Positions 55,205-64,000 of a stretch of DNA of 64,000 nucleotides are shown here, piece by piece. Location of the stretch: contig NZ_JAHRID010000001.1 of assembly GCF_019100565.1 (NCBI RefSeq), positions 62,001-126,000 on the forward strand, given 5' to 3'. The notes beneath the pieces are model-generated. The model made no database searches and was not told the origin of the DNA. It worked only from the letters and a program-made list of their open reading frames with translations. This DNA comes from Arsukibacterium indicum (GTDB taxonomy: Bacteria; Pseudomonadota; Gammaproteobacteria; Enterobacterales; Alteromonadaceae). A program made the translations under genes and the position numbers. How positions within the stretch are numbered: position 1 is the first letter of the stretch; every line of letters starts with the position of its first letter.

Positions 55205-55857
55205 CAGCCTTTAGCTCCTTGCTGGTTTACCATCCATACTGCCGCCTCTACCCGCGAGCGCAAGCCGAGCTTTTTCAGTAAGTGTTTGACATGAACTTTT
55301 ACCGTGCCATCCGAAATATTCAGCTCGCGTGCTATCAGTTTATTACTTAAACCCTTAGCAATAAAACTTAAAATCTCGTGCTCACGGTTGGTCAGGCTGT
55401 TTAATTCAGCCGAGGTTTTCACCGCCGGGCGGCGCAGTGCTGTCGCCAGGACCTGAGTAATGGCTTCACTGAGCACCATCTTGCCGGTGAGTGAACGCTT
55501 AATTTGATCTAATAAAATCTCTGGATCGCTGTCTTTCAGTAAATAACCATCGGCGCCGTTGCTGATTGCATTAACCACATCTTCATCTGCATCAGAAACG
55601 GTCAGCATGACAATCCGCGAAGTTACTCCCTCATCGCGCATTTTTTTTAAGGTGGCAATACCATCCATACCCTGCATATTTAAATCCAGGATAATTAAAT
55701 CCGGATCCAACTCCGTTGCCATGGGTATTGCCTCTGCACCACTGCTAGCTTCAGCGATCACTTCCAGCTCATCTTCCAGCGCTAATAACTGCTTTAAACC
55801 CTTGCGCAATAATGGGTGGTCATCCACCAACATAATGCTGGATTTGTGCTCTGACAT
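55204..55857 (-). CDS. narL: nitrate/nitrite response regulator NarL
   Basis: The 217-residue protein has a receiver domain (IMLVDDHPLLRKG, phosphoacceptor Asp58 in LIILDLNMQGMDG, LLKDSDPE) and a LuxR-type helix-turn-helix (LTNREHEILSFIAKGLSNKLIARELNISDGTVKVH). The ATG at 55857 has GGAG at 6 bases; an upstream TTG is less likely. The sensor NarX is encoded at 57840-59624. NarL could be NarP by similarity alone; NarL is chosen for its context. Confidence 0.9.
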   Translation of the reverse strand: MSEHKSSIMLVDDHPLLRKGLKQLLALEDELEVIAEASSGAEAIPMATELDPDLIILDLNMQGMDGIATLKKMRDEGVTSRIVMLTVSDADEDVVNAISNGADGYLLKDSDPEILLDQIKRSLTGKMVLSEAITQVLATALRRPAVKTSAELNSLTNREHEILSFIAKGLSNKLIARELNISDGTVKVHVKHLLKKLGLRSRVEAAVWMVNQQGAKG

Positions 55858-55920
55858 GTCTTGCTCCAAGATTAGGTAAAATTGCTTCTGCTATTAGCTT
55901 ATAACAAGCAGCAGCTAACT

Positions 55921-55934
55921 TTGATATAAATCAG
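55921..55934. promoter_or_regulatory. FNR box between narL and narK
   Basis: TTGAT-ATAA-ATCAG differs from TTGATN4ATCAA at one base. It is 64 bases from the narL ATG and 244 from narK. A TATAAG-like -10 toward narL lies about 20-30 bases away, so it probably serves narL-moeA; an effect on narK at a distance is possible. The rest of 55858-56177 is AT-rich and non-coding. Confidence 0.5.
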
Positions 55935-56048
55935 TAAAATAGCCATTCTATGCTGCCCGCCTATTTCATAATTTCAACTTATTTTAGGCAAAATATAAAT
56001 TTAAATAATTGATTATAAATGACTAAACAGTCACCGCGCCCGACGCAC

Positions 56049-56064
56049 TACCACTTAGTGAGTA
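56049..56064. promoter_or_regulatory. NarL 7-2-7 site upstream of narK
   Basis: TACCACT-TA-GTGAGTA is an inverted pair of NarL heptamers (TACYNMT) with 2-base spacing and one mismatch. It lies 114 bases before the narK ATG. Confidence 0.55.
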
Positions 56065-56177
56065 CCTCCAACTAACCCTCTGGCTTTACCGGCTAACTCC
56101 GAAGATACATTGTGACATTGCCAAGTGCCCTGCATAGTTCAATAAGCTAAAAACGATTCTTTTAACAGGAGTAAACT

Positions 56178-57794
56178 ATGTCGGACCTTAAAAAGTGGCA
56201 ACCGGAGGACGAAAGCTTCTGGCACAATCAGGGAAGAAAAATTGCCCAGCGCAATTTATGGATTTCCATCCCCAGCTTGCTCTGTGGGTTCGGCGTCTGG
56301 ATGCTGTGGAGTATTGTCACGGTACAAATGCTTAATGTTGGCTATCCATTTAGCACTGCTGAACTGTTTACCCTCACAGCTATTGCCGGGTTAACTGGCG
56401 CTACACTGCGTATTCCGTCAAGCTTTTTTGTGCGATTGTGTGGCGGACGTTACACCCTGTTTTTGACCACAAGTCTATTGATGATTCCCGCGGTTGGCAC
56501 CGGCTTGGCACTACAGAGTATTGATACCCCGCTATGGATATTTCAGCTTATGGCGCTGTTATCGGGGATCGGCGGCGGCAACTTCGCCTCTTCAATGTCA
56601 AATATCAGCTTCTTCTATCCGAAAAAACAGCAGGGTCTGGCGCTAGGCTTAAACGCTGGCCTGGGTAATTTTGGCGTCACCACGGTGCAAATTCTCGTGC
56701 CCATTTTTATGTCATATGGCGTATTCACCTTACTTGGGGGGGGAGAGCCTATGATCCTTGATAAAGCGAGCGGCACCGTAACAGGTATTATTCCGGCAGG
56801 CACAGAAAGTTGGATCCAAAATGCCGGTTTTGCCTGGTTGATAACCTTAATACCTTTAGCTTTTTTGCTCTGGTTTGGTACCAATAATATTCACACCGAA
56901 GAAGTCACCCCCAAACTTCCTTCAGCAGCAAAATCTTTCAGTATTATTCTTGCGATGTTAGGCATTGGTTTTATCACCTCTATCGCAGGCTTGTGGTTGA
57001 TTTTGCCAGAATCGGCCAATGGTTCTGGTTTCGGTATCCCGAAAGAAATTGTGTTAATTGCCATATTATTTGCCACGGTTTTCTTGCTCAAGCTACTACC
57101 AGGCGCTATTCGCACCAGTTTGGAGCGACAATATAAAATTTTTAATAATAAACATACCTGGGTGATGAGCGTACTTTACGTAATGACCTTTGGCTCTTTT
57201 ATCGGCTTTGCTGCGGCATTTCCATTATCGATTCAGGTTATTTTTGGTTATAGCCATATTATGGTCGATGGCGTAATGACGCACACCACCCCCAACCCAA
57301 ACGGCCCAAGTGCGTTAACTTACGCCTGGATTGCCCCCTTTATTGGCGCGCTTATTCGCCCGGTTGGCGGCTGGATTGCTGATAAACTTGGTGGTGCCTT
57401 TGTCACCCAACTTTGCTCAGTGGTAATGATTTTATGTGCTTTAGGGGCGGCCTACTATATGCAACTGGCATATCAAAGTGCGACGCCAGAACAATATTTC
57501 GTGCCCTTTTTCCTGATTTTTCTCGGCTTGTTTGCTGCAAGTGGTATTGGTAACGGTTCCACCTTCCGTACTATTGCAGTGGTATTCCCCAGAGAGCAGG
57601 CCGGCCCGGTATTAGGCTGGACGTCAGCAGTGGCAGCCTATGGTGCTTTTTATATTCCACAAGTTCTGGGTGAACAAATTAAAGCGGCTACGCCTGAGTA
57701 TGCAATGGTGGGCTTTGCCATTTTCTATGGCCTCTGCCTACTGGTTAACTGGTTTTTCTATTTGCGTAAAAATGGTGAGTTCTATAACCCATAA
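56178..57794 (+). CDS. narK: nitrate/nitrite transporter NarK
   Basis: This NNP-family major-facilitator protein moves nitrate in and nitrite out. The nitrate signature blocks are GGGNFASSMSNISFFYPK with GLNAGLGNFGV and a second-half GIGNGSTFRTIAVVFP. The 538-residue protein is about 75 residues longer than E. coli NarK because of a central insert (about residues 235-315) carrying two extra hydrophobic segments. AGGAG precedes the ATG. It is convergent with narX. Confidence 0.93.
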   Translation: MSDLKKWQPEDESFWHNQGRKIAQRNLWISIPSLLCGFGVWMLWSIVTVQMLNVGYPFSTAELFTLTAIAGLTGATLRIPSSFFVRLCGGRYTLFLTTSLLMIPAVGTGLALQSIDTPLWIFQLMALLSGIGGGNFASSMSNISFFYPKKQQGLALGLNAGLGNFGVTTVQILVPIFMSYGVFTLLGGGEPMILDKASGTVTGIIPAGTESWIQNAGFAWLITLIPLAFLLWFGTNNIHTEEVTPKLPSAAKSFSIILAMLGIGFITSIAGLWLILPESANGSGFGIPKEIVLIAILFATVFLLKLLPGAIRTSLERQYKIFNNKHTWVMSVLYVMTFGSFIGFAAAFPLSIQVIFGYSHIMVDGVMTHTTPNPNGPSALTYAWIAPFIGALIRPVGGWIADKLGGAFVTQLCSVVMILCALGAAYYMQLAYQSATPEQYFVPFFLIFLGLFAASGIGNGSTFRTIAVVFPREQAGPVLGWTSAVAAYGAFYIPQVLGEQIKAATPEYAMVGFAIFYGLCLLVNWFFYLRKNGEFYNP

Positions 57795-57800
57795 GGTATA

Positions 57801-57831
57801 AAGTAAAGGCGCTGTCACGGCGCCTTTACTT
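57801..57831. terminator. bidirectional terminator between narK and narX
   Basis: A 12-bp perfect inverted repeat, AAGTAAAGGCGC / GCGCCTTTACTT, with a 7-base loop lies between convergent stops, 6 and 8 bases from each gene. Confidence 0.75.
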
Positions 57832-57839
57832 AGGTTTTG

Positions 57840-59624
57840 TTAAGCTGTCTGCTGCAATAGATACTCCGGTCTGAAACTAAAATACACACCGGTACCGCCC
57901 TCTGACCTACGTCTTATATCAATTACACCGCCTAATTGCCTACTACGCTCCTGCATAATAGCCAGACCATAATGGTTCAGTTTTTCCGCTGACTCTGGAA
58001 TTCCTACGCCGTTATCTTCAATGGCCAACGCAATCAATTCATCTGGCTTTTGCTGCAAACTGATCAGGATCTCGCTGCCTTCGCTATGGTGCACCGCATT
58101 CTGGCTGGCCTCGCGAATTATTTGCAGCAGATGAATTTCCTCATGCGGTGCCAGTGGGATATTCGCTAACTGATAATCCAGTTTTATCTGCAGACCCGAT
58201 TGCTCACTTAACTGTTTAACGGAGATCTGCAACGCACTTAATAATCCATTGCCATCCACCTTAAGCCGGAAGGTAGTGAGTAGTTCGCGTAACTGGCGAT
58301 AGGCCGCATCCAGTCCCTGCTTAAGTTCAGCAGAGACATCGGCAATAGTCGCTTTGTCTTCCCTGGCTGTCGCTTTGTTTAAGCGGGTTACCTGAATCTT
58401 CAGGTAAGACAGCGCCTGCGCTAAGGAGTCATGCAGCTCGCGCGCGATAACGGTACGCTCCTGCATTAGGGCTAAACGTCGCACCTGTTGCTCTTCTGAC
58501 TTTAAACTAAGTGCCAACGCTAACTGGTCAGCCACTGCAGCCATTAAATGTTGCTGCCACAGCTCTATTGTCTGCCCCTCAGCGAGGCGCGCTACCAGCA
58601 CGCCATATTTCTTGCGGTCCCGATGTAACAAATAGTTATAATTGGTGCGATCACATTTAATAGCCTCAGCTTGAGTTAAACAATCGCCACAGTTTTTCTG
58701 AGCACAGGGGTCAGTAGTGCTGTCGTCAGGTAAAATCTGCATATAGGGCTTGTCACCTTCTTCGGTGAACAAACATAGCTCCAGATCATCCAGCTTCACC
58801 ACGGTTTTCAGCTCAGCAATGATCTTGTTAAAATCGACAAACTCAGGAGCATGCTCACTGATTCGCTGCGCGGTATTATATAAGAACCGTAAGGTGGTAT
58901 TGGAATGCTGAAGTGCTACGGTCTGTTCATCAACCCGTTTTTCCAAACTGCCATACATATAAGCAATCGAGTCATTCATCTTGTTGAAACTGTGCGCCAG
59001 GGTGCCAAGTTCATCATTATTGTCTACCGTCAGCCGGTGAGTAAAATCACCCATTGCCACCCGCTTAGCACCTTGAGTCAGTGCTTCCAGAGGTTGTTGC
59101 ACCATCACTTTTAACCAGTAAATTACGATAGCCGATAGCAGCACCGTGGCTAGCAGTGCCACCAGCTGAAGTGTTCGGAAACTACGCACTTTTTGCTCAG
59201 CATCCTGCTGAATGGACAGCACCAACTGTTCCAGCAAAGCAATTTGTTGTTGCAACGCCAATTCCATTTGTTGCGAGTGAATGGGTTGCTGCAAAAACGC
59301 TGGTTCTATCTGTTGCCAGTTCTGCCGAGCCACTTCGAATTTACTCAAAATTTGCTTGTCACTTAAAAACCGCTGAAAAACAGGATGCTGCCAGCTTGTA
59401 TTAAATTGCTGTAGCGCATCTTGCAATTTCGCTTGCTCTTGCTGCTGGCTTAACCAGGCAATGCGGTAACTCTGCATCCTGAGCGATCCGGCAATATTTA
59501 CCGCATGCGCATCATTCTGGGTTCTGTCTGACAACCAATACGATACCAACATAGTGCCAATAGCCAGAGTAACAATACAGGCCAGCGCGATATTGATCCG
59601 GGTAACAATAGAGAACTGCCGCAT
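57840..59624 (-). CDS. narX: nitrate/nitrite sensor histidine kinase NarX
   Basis: The 594-residue protein has transmembrane segment 1, a periplasmic helical domain with the nitrate-binding P-box (NIAGSLRMQSYRIA), transmembrane segment 2 (about residue 155), HAMP, a central region with the NarX-type cysteine cluster (CAQKNCGDC), the HisKA_3 box with ARELHDSLAQALSYL, and an ATPase domain (NAVHHSEG, DNGVGIP). The ATG at 59624 has CGGAG upstream. NarX rather than NarQ is favoured by the cysteines and locus. Confidence 0.9.
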   Translation of the reverse strand: MRQFSIVTRINIALACIVTLAIGTMLVSYWLSDRTQNDAHAVNIAGSLRMQSYRIAWLSQQQEQAKLQDALQQFNTSWQHPVFQRFLSDKQILSKFEVARQNWQQIEPAFLQQPIHSQQMELALQQQIALLEQLVLSIQQDAEQKVRSFRTLQLVALLATVLLSAIVIYWLKVMVQQPLEALTQGAKRVAMGDFTHRLTVDNNDELGTLAHSFNKMNDSIAYMYGSLEKRVDEQTVALQHSNTTLRFLYNTAQRISEHAPEFVDFNKIIAELKTVVKLDDLELCLFTEEGDKPYMQILPDDSTTDPCAQKNCGDCLTQAEAIKCDRTNYNYLLHRDRKKYGVLVARLAEGQTIELWQQHLMAAVADQLALALSLKSEEQQVRRLALMQERTVIARELHDSLAQALSYLKIQVTRLNKATAREDKATIADVSAELKQGLDAAYRQLRELLTTFRLKVDGNGLLSALQISVKQLSEQSGLQIKLDYQLANIPLAPHEEIHLLQIIREASQNAVHHSEGSEILISLQQKPDELIALAIEDNGVGIPESAEKLNHYGLAIMQERSRQLGGVIDIRRRSEGGTGVYFSFRPEYLLQQTA

Positions 59625-59810
59625 AAGCACTCCGGTTAAGTTAATAGGTTAAGCATATCTGTTTATCGCTAACTCTGCAGCTAAGTACTTAAACACAGCG
59701 GCACATTTGAGCTACCCCCCTTTTTCCTGCGGCAGTAGCTGCCTCATCAGCCACTAAGCCAGTGGTGGTATAGCAACCGCTATTGTCAGGCATTCAGCCA
59801 GTGCATGCAC

Positions 59811-59826
59811 TACCACCTTATAGGTA
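59811..59826. promoter_or_regulatory. NarL 7-2-7 site upstream of narG
   Basis: TACCACC-TT-ATAGGTA: the right heptamer (TACCTAT on the other strand) matches TACYNMT fully and the left differs at one base. Another single heptamer lies at 59764-59770. The site is about 39 bases upstream of the FNR box. Confidence 0.55.
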
Positions 59827-59864
59827 TTTCCGTTTTTTATCATAGATTTAGGGCGCTAGCGACG

Positions 59865-59905
59865 TTGATCCAAATCAAGCATTATCGCCAGGTTGTTTCT
59901 ATAGT
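59865..59905 (+). promoter_or_regulatory. FNR-dependent narG promoter
   Basis: TTGAT-CCAA-ATCAA (59865-59878) is a perfect FNR box. TATAGT at 59900-59905 is a -10 element that predicts a start near 59912, placing the box centre at about -41, the class II activation position. Together with the NarL site this occupies the 337-base narX-narG gap, which contains no gene. Confidence 0.75.
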
Positions 59906-59961
59906 GTGCATACCAGAAGAACAAGATATCTGTTCATGCCGGACAAGACCAGGAGCCAAAT

Positions 59962-62900
59962 ATGAGTCACCTTCTCGACAAACTACGCTATTTTAAAGCA
60001 CGCAAGGAACCCTTTGCTGAAGGCCACGGCGTTACCACCGAGCAAGACCGCCGCTGGGAGCAAGGCTACCGTGAGCGGTGGCAGCACGACAAAATTGTCC
60101 GCTCCACCCACGGCGTAAACTGCACTGGCTCTTGTAGCTGGAAAATCTATGTGAAAAATGGCCTGGTAACCTGGGAAACCCAGCAAACCGACTATCCACG
60201 TACCCGGCCGGACTTACCAAACCATGAACCACGTGGCTGCCCGCGCGGTGCCAGCTACTCCTGGTATATCTACAGTGCCAACCGGCTTAAATACCCAAAG
60301 ATGCGCCAGCAACTGATGATGCTGTGGCGCGAAGCCAAAGCTCAGCATGCGGATCCGGTCAAAGCCTGGGAATCTATTGTTAAAGATCCGGTTAAAGCGA
60401 AAAGTTATAAAGAGCGCCGCGGTTTAGGGGGCTTTATCCGGGTGACCTGGGATGAAGTAAACGAGCTGATCGCCGCCTCTAACGTGTATACCACTAAAAC
60501 CTACGGCCCCGACCGGGTAACCGGCTTCTCGCCCATTCCGGCAATGTCGATGGTATCTTACGCGGCCGGCGCCCGTTATCTATCATTAATTGGCGGTAAC
60601 TGCTTAAGTTTTTACGACTGGTACTGCGACTTACCCCCAGCCTCACCTCAGGTATGGGGTGAGCAAACCGACGTGCCGGAGTCGGCAGACTGGTATAACT
60701 CGAATTACATTATTGTCTGGGGCTCGAACGTGCCGCAAACCCGCACCCCGGATGCGCACTTTTTAACTGAAGTTCGTTATAAAGGCACCAAAACCTGCGT
60801 TATTACCTCGGACTATTCTGAAGCTTCAAAATTTGGTGATACCTGGCTGGCCCCCCGTCAGGGCACCGATGCCGCGCTGGCGATGGCCTTTGGTCATGTT
60901 ATTTTAAAAGAATTCCATGTCGACAACCCTAGCCCTTACTTTACCGACTATATTCGTCGCTACACCGATATGCCCATGTTGGTAATGCTGGAGCAAGGCG
61001 AAACTCACTTGAGCCAGGGCCGTTTTCTACGCGCGGCTGACTTGGTTAATAATCTCGGTGAAGAAAATAACCCGGACTGGAAAACCATTGCGCTGAATAA
61101 AGACGGCCGTTTAACCAGCCCGAATGGTGCCATTGGCTACCGTTGGGGCCAGAGCGGCAAATGGAACCTGGAGCAAAAAGATAAAGACGGCGATCTGGAG
61201 CTGCAATTAACCTTAAAAGATAAGCGCGATGAGCTGGTTGACGTGGCATTCCCTTACTTTGGTGGTGCACCACATGAGTATAAGTACTTTCAGCACACTG
61301 CGCACGATGATTTGCAAATCCGCAAAATACCAGCCAAGCGGGTTGAGCTCGCCGATGGTAGCACTGCCTTGGTTGCCACCGTATTTGATTTGATGCTGGC
61401 GCAGTACGGTGTCGAGAATGGCATCGGTGATGCCAGCCGTGCTAAATCTTACACCGATGACGTACCCTATACTCCGGGCTGGCAACAGCCAATTACCGGC
61501 GTTAAACCCGATGATGTCATCCGGGTAGCACGCGAATTCGCCCGCAACGCAGATAAAACCCGTGGTCGCTCGATGATTATCGTTGGTGCAGCTTTGAACC
61601 ACTGGTATCACATGGATATGAATTACCGTGGGCTGGTGAACATGTTAATGATGTGCGGCTGCATCGGCCAGAGTGGCGGTGGCTGGGCCCACTATGTCGG
61701 TCAGGAAAAACTGCGGCCGCAAACCGGCTGGACCCCACTGGCCTTTGCGCTCGACTGGCAACGACCACCGCGTCATATGAATGGTACGTCATTCTTTTAC
61801 AACCACTCCAGCCAGTGGCGCTATGAAAAGCTGGATATGACCGAAATTGTCTCGCCACTGGCCAATAAAGAGAAATGGAGCGGTAGCATTATTGATTTCA
61901 ACGCCCGCGCCGAGCGGATGGGCTGGTTGCCATCAGCGCCGCAACTTGGCATTAACCCGCTGGGGCTGGCAGCTGAAGCCAAAGCCGCTGGGGTTGATCT
62001 AAAAGATTATGTGCTGCAGCAGCTTAAAGATCGCAAAATTAAGTTTGCCTGCGAGCAGCCGGAAAGTCCGCAGAACTTCCCGCGTAATGTATTTATCTGG
62101 CGCTCTAACCTGCTAGGTTCCAGCGGTAAAGGCCATGAATATATGCTGCGCCATTTACTGGGCACCAAACATGGTTTGCTGGGTAAAGATCTGGGCGAAT
62201 TTGGTGGCAAAAAGCCACAGGATATTGAGTGGACCGATAAGCCTGCTGAGGGCAAAGTTGATTTATGGGTCACTCTGGATTTCCGGATGTCGACCACCTG
62301 CCTGTATTCCGACATCGTGCTGCCTACGGCCACCTGGTATGAAAAAGACGATATGAATACCTCGGATATGCATCCATTTATTCACCCGTTAACGGCTGCG
62401 ATTGACCCGGTATGGGAAGCACGTAGCGACTGGGAAATATTTAAAGGTATTGCTAAAGCCTTCTCGAAAGCATCAGTGGGTCATCTGGGGGTGGAAACGG
62501 ATGTGGTTACCACCCCAATGCACCACGATACCCCAGCCGAGCTGGCTCAGCCTTACGGCGTAAAAGCCTGGTGGAAAGGTGAATGCGATGCCATACCCGG
62601 CATGACCATGCCGCACATTAATGTGGTAGAGCGTGACTACCCCAACACCTATGCCCGCTTTACCTCGGTTGGCCCATTGCTGGATAAACTGGGCAATGGT
62701 GGTAAAGGCATTGGCTGGGATACCAAAGTTGAGGTTGAATTTTTACGCCAGCTTAACCGGGTGCATACCGATGAGGGCGTAAACAAAGGCATGGCAAAAA
62801 TTGAAAGTGCCGTTGATGCCTGCGAAATGATTTTAACATTAGCGCCGGAAACGAATGGCCAGGTTGCAGTAAAAGCCTGGGCGGCCCTGAGTAAAATGAC

Positions 62901-63678
62901 CGGCCGCGATCATACTCATTTAGCTTTACCAAAAGAAGACGAGAAAATCCGCTTTGCCGATATTGTGGCCCAGCCCCGGAAAATTATCTCCTCCCCTACC
63001 TGGTCGGGATTGGAGGATGAGCATGTGTCGTATAACGCCGGCTACACCAATGTGCACGAGCTGATCCCATGGCGCACCATTACCGGTCGTCAGCAGTTTT
63101 ATCAGGACCATGAGTGGATGCGCGACTTTGGCGAACAACTGTGTAGTTATAAGCCGCCAATTAACTTAAAAACGGTAGCGCCGGTGCTGAACAAAAAATC
63201 AAATGGTAACAAAGAGATCGTGCTGAACTGGATTACCCCACATCAAAAATGGGGCATTCACAGCACCTACTCTGACAACCTGCTGATGCTAACGCTGTCA
63301 CGCGGCGGCCCCATCGTCTGGCTGAGCGAAATTGACGCCAAAGCCGCCGACATTGAGGACAACGACTGGATAGAGATTTTTAACGTGAATGGCTCGATCT
63401 CAGCACGTGCAGTAGTGTCGCAAAGGGTACCGGAAGGTATGAGCATGATGTATCACGCTCAGGAACGGATTGTAAATATACCGGGATCAGAGATGACTGG
63501 GAGTCGTGGTGGTATTCATAACTCAGTTACCCGCGCAGTAATGAAGCCGACCCATATGATTGGGGGTTATGCCCAGCAAGCTTACGGTTTTAACTACTAC
63601 GGTACGGTCGGCTGTAACCGTGACGAATTCGTTATTGTCCGGAAGATGAGCAAAATCGACTGGCTGGATACTAAATAA
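59962..63678 (+). CDS. narG: respiratory nitrate reductase alpha subunit
   Basis: NarG is the molybdenum-bearing catalytic subunit of membrane-bound nitrate reductase. The N-terminal FS0 ligands His50, Cys54, Cys58 and Cys93 are present (STHGVNCTGSCSW, EPRGCPRGASYSW). Downstream are ARYLSLIGGNCLSFYDWYCDLPP, which includes the molybdenum-ligand region, and DYSEASKFGDTWLAPRQGTD. At 1,238 residues it is full length. The protein lacks a signal peptide, as expected. narH follows after 16 bases. Confidence 0.97.
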   Translation: MSHLLDKLRYFKARKEPFAEGHGVTTEQDRRWEQGYRERWQHDKIVRSTHGVNCTGSCSWKIYVKNGLVTWETQQTDYPRTRPDLPNHEPRGCPRGASYSWYIYSANRLKYPKMRQQLMMLWREAKAQHADPVKAWESIVKDPVKAKSYKERRGLGGFIRVTWDEVNELIAASNVYTTKTYGPDRVTGFSPIPAMSMVSYAAGARYLSLIGGNCLSFYDWYCDLPPASPQVWGEQTDVPESADWYNSNYIIVWGSNVPQTRTPDAHFLTEVRYKGTKTCVITSDYSEASKFGDTWLAPRQGTDAALAMAFGHVILKEFHVDNPSPYFTDYIRRYTDMPMLVMLEQGETHLSQGRFLRAADLVNNLGEENNPDWKTIALNKDGRLTSPNGAIGYRWGQSGKWNLEQKDKDGDLELQLTLKDKRDELVDVAFPYFGGAPHEYKYFQHTAHDDLQIRKIPAKRVELADGSTALVATVFDLMLAQYGVENGIGDASRAKSYTDDVPYTPGWQQPITGVKPDDVIRVAREFARNADKTRGRSMIIVGAALNHWYHMDMNYRGLVNMLMMCGCIGQSGGGWAHYVGQEKLRPQTGWTPLAFALDWQRPPRHMNGTSFFYNHSSQWRYEKLDMTEIVSPLANKEKWSGSIIDFNARAERMGWLPSAPQLGINPLGLAAEAKAAGVDLKDYVLQQLKDRKIKFACEQPESPQNFPRNVFIWRSNLLGSSGKGHEYMLRHLLGTKHGLLGKDLGEFGGKKPQDIEWTDKPAEGKVDLWVTLDFRMSTTCLYSDIVLPTATWYEKDDMNTSDMHPFIHPLTAAIDPVWEARSDWEIFKGIAKAFSKASVGHLGVETDVVTTPMHHDTPAELAQPYGVKAWWKGECDAIPGMTMPHINVVERDYPNTYARFTSVGPLLDKLGNGGKGIGWDTKVEVEFLRQLNRVHTDEGVNKGMAKIESAVDACEMILTLAPETNGQVAVKAWAALSKMTGRDHTHLALPKEDEKIRFADIVAQPRKIISSPTWSGLEDEHVSYNAGYTNVHELIPWRTITGRQQFYQDHEWMRDFGEQLCSYKPPINLKTVAPVLNKKSNGNKEIVLNWITPHQKWGIHSTYSDNLLMLTLSRGGPIVWLSEIDAKAADIEDNDWIEIFNVNGSISARAVVSQRVPEGMSMMYHAQERIVNIPGSEMTGSRGGIHNSVTRAVMKPTHMIGGYAQQAYGFNYYGTVGCNRDEFVIVRKMSKIDWLDTK

Positions 63679-63694
63679 GGTTGGAGTGAGTATT

Positions 63695-64000
63695 ATGAAA
63701 GTTAGAGCCCAAATTGGCATGGTGCTGAATTTAGACAAGTGCATTGGTTGCCACACTTGCTCCATCACCTGCAAAAACGTCTGGACCTCGCGTGAAGGCG
63801 CAGAGTACGCCTGGTTTAATAATGTTGAAACCAAGCCAGGTATTGGTTATCCGAAAGACTGGGAAAACCAGGAAAAATGGAACGGCGGCTGGAGCCGCGA
63901 AAAAAATGGCAAACTGGTGCCAAAAATTGGCGGCAAGCTGCGGGTGTTGGCGAATTTGTTCGCCAACCCGGATTTGCCGGAAATTGATGATTACTATGAA
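63695..64000 (+). CDS. narH: respiratory nitrate reductase beta subunit, N-terminal part (cut by window end)
   Basis: NarH carries iron-sulfur clusters between NarI and NarG. The frame is open from the ATG at 63695 (GGAGTGAG upstream) to the end of the window, about 102 residues. It begins KVRAQIGMVLNLDKCIGCHT and has the first [4Fe-4S] motif CIGCHTCSITC, then WTSREGAEYAWFNNVETKPG. narJ and narI are expected beyond the window. Confidence 0.95.
   Translation, partial: MKVRAQIGMVLNLDKCIGCHTCSITCKNVWTSREGAEYAWFNNVETKPGIGYPKDWENQEKWNGGWSREKNGKLVPKIGGKLRVLANLFANPDLPEIDDYYE

Noticed and set aside
56009-56022. Second FNR-like box before narK (TTGAT-TATA-AATGA)
   Set aside because: The right half site does not match ATCAA and no -10 lies at the right distance.

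Overview
The window is about 50-55% GC and almost all coding. It reads as chromosome of a free-living gammaproteobacterium. Several uncharacterised families (DUF4826, DUF6436, DUF3080 lipoprotein, CPXCG protein) together with RoxA and PsrA/FadE suggest the Alteromonadales or the Rheinheimera/Arsukibacterium/Alishewanella group; that placement is inference. No transposase, integrase, prophage, CRISPR array or rRNA was seen. There is one tRNA, tRNA-Val(GAC).

Positions 1-29,700 are mostly housekeeping: mnmA (5' truncated)-hflD-purB-roxA, a leucine dehydrogenase facing psrA-fadE, a TonB-dependent receptor, an HD-GYP protein, upp, the thrS-infC-rpmI-rplT operon, a chemotaxis receptor, fructosamine kinase, pteridine reductase, ribE, norM and an S9 peptidase. 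The thrS leader carries two hairpins imitating the tRNA-Thr(GGU) anticodon arm. infC begins with ATT.

Positions 29,900-43,400 hold assimilatory nitrate reduction. cobA-nasA run leftward. nasT-nasS and nrtA-nrtB-nrtC, an FAD oxidoreductase, nirB and nirD run rightward. NasT is an ANTAR-type RNA-binding antiterminator and NasS is its cytoplasmic nitrate sensor. Leaders of nasA and nrtA each hold a hexaloop hairpin whose 3' arm is also the 5' arm of an intrinsic terminator. nasA, nasT and nrtA each have a sigma-54 (-24/-12) promoter match. Together these suggest nitrogen control of initiation plus nitrate control of elongation.

Positions 43,400-49,430 hold moaA-mobA-moaB-moaC-moaD-moaE-modA-modB-modC behind an apparent molybdenum-cofactor (Moco) riboswitch. 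This set makes cofactor and imports molybdate for NasA and NarG.

Positions 49,430-53,800 contain the one accessory-looking patch: an AT-rich unknown gene next to an intact antitoxin and a ParE/RelE-type toxin cut to 29 codons. A YfhL ferredoxin, trhP and a thiamine-diphosphate 2-oxoacid decarboxylase with an FNR box follow.

Positions 53,900-64,000 hold respiratory nitrate reduction: moeA overlapping narL, then narK, narX, narG and the start of narH, with FNR and NarL sites in the intergenic regions. The cell therefore appears able both to assimilate nitrate and to respire it.
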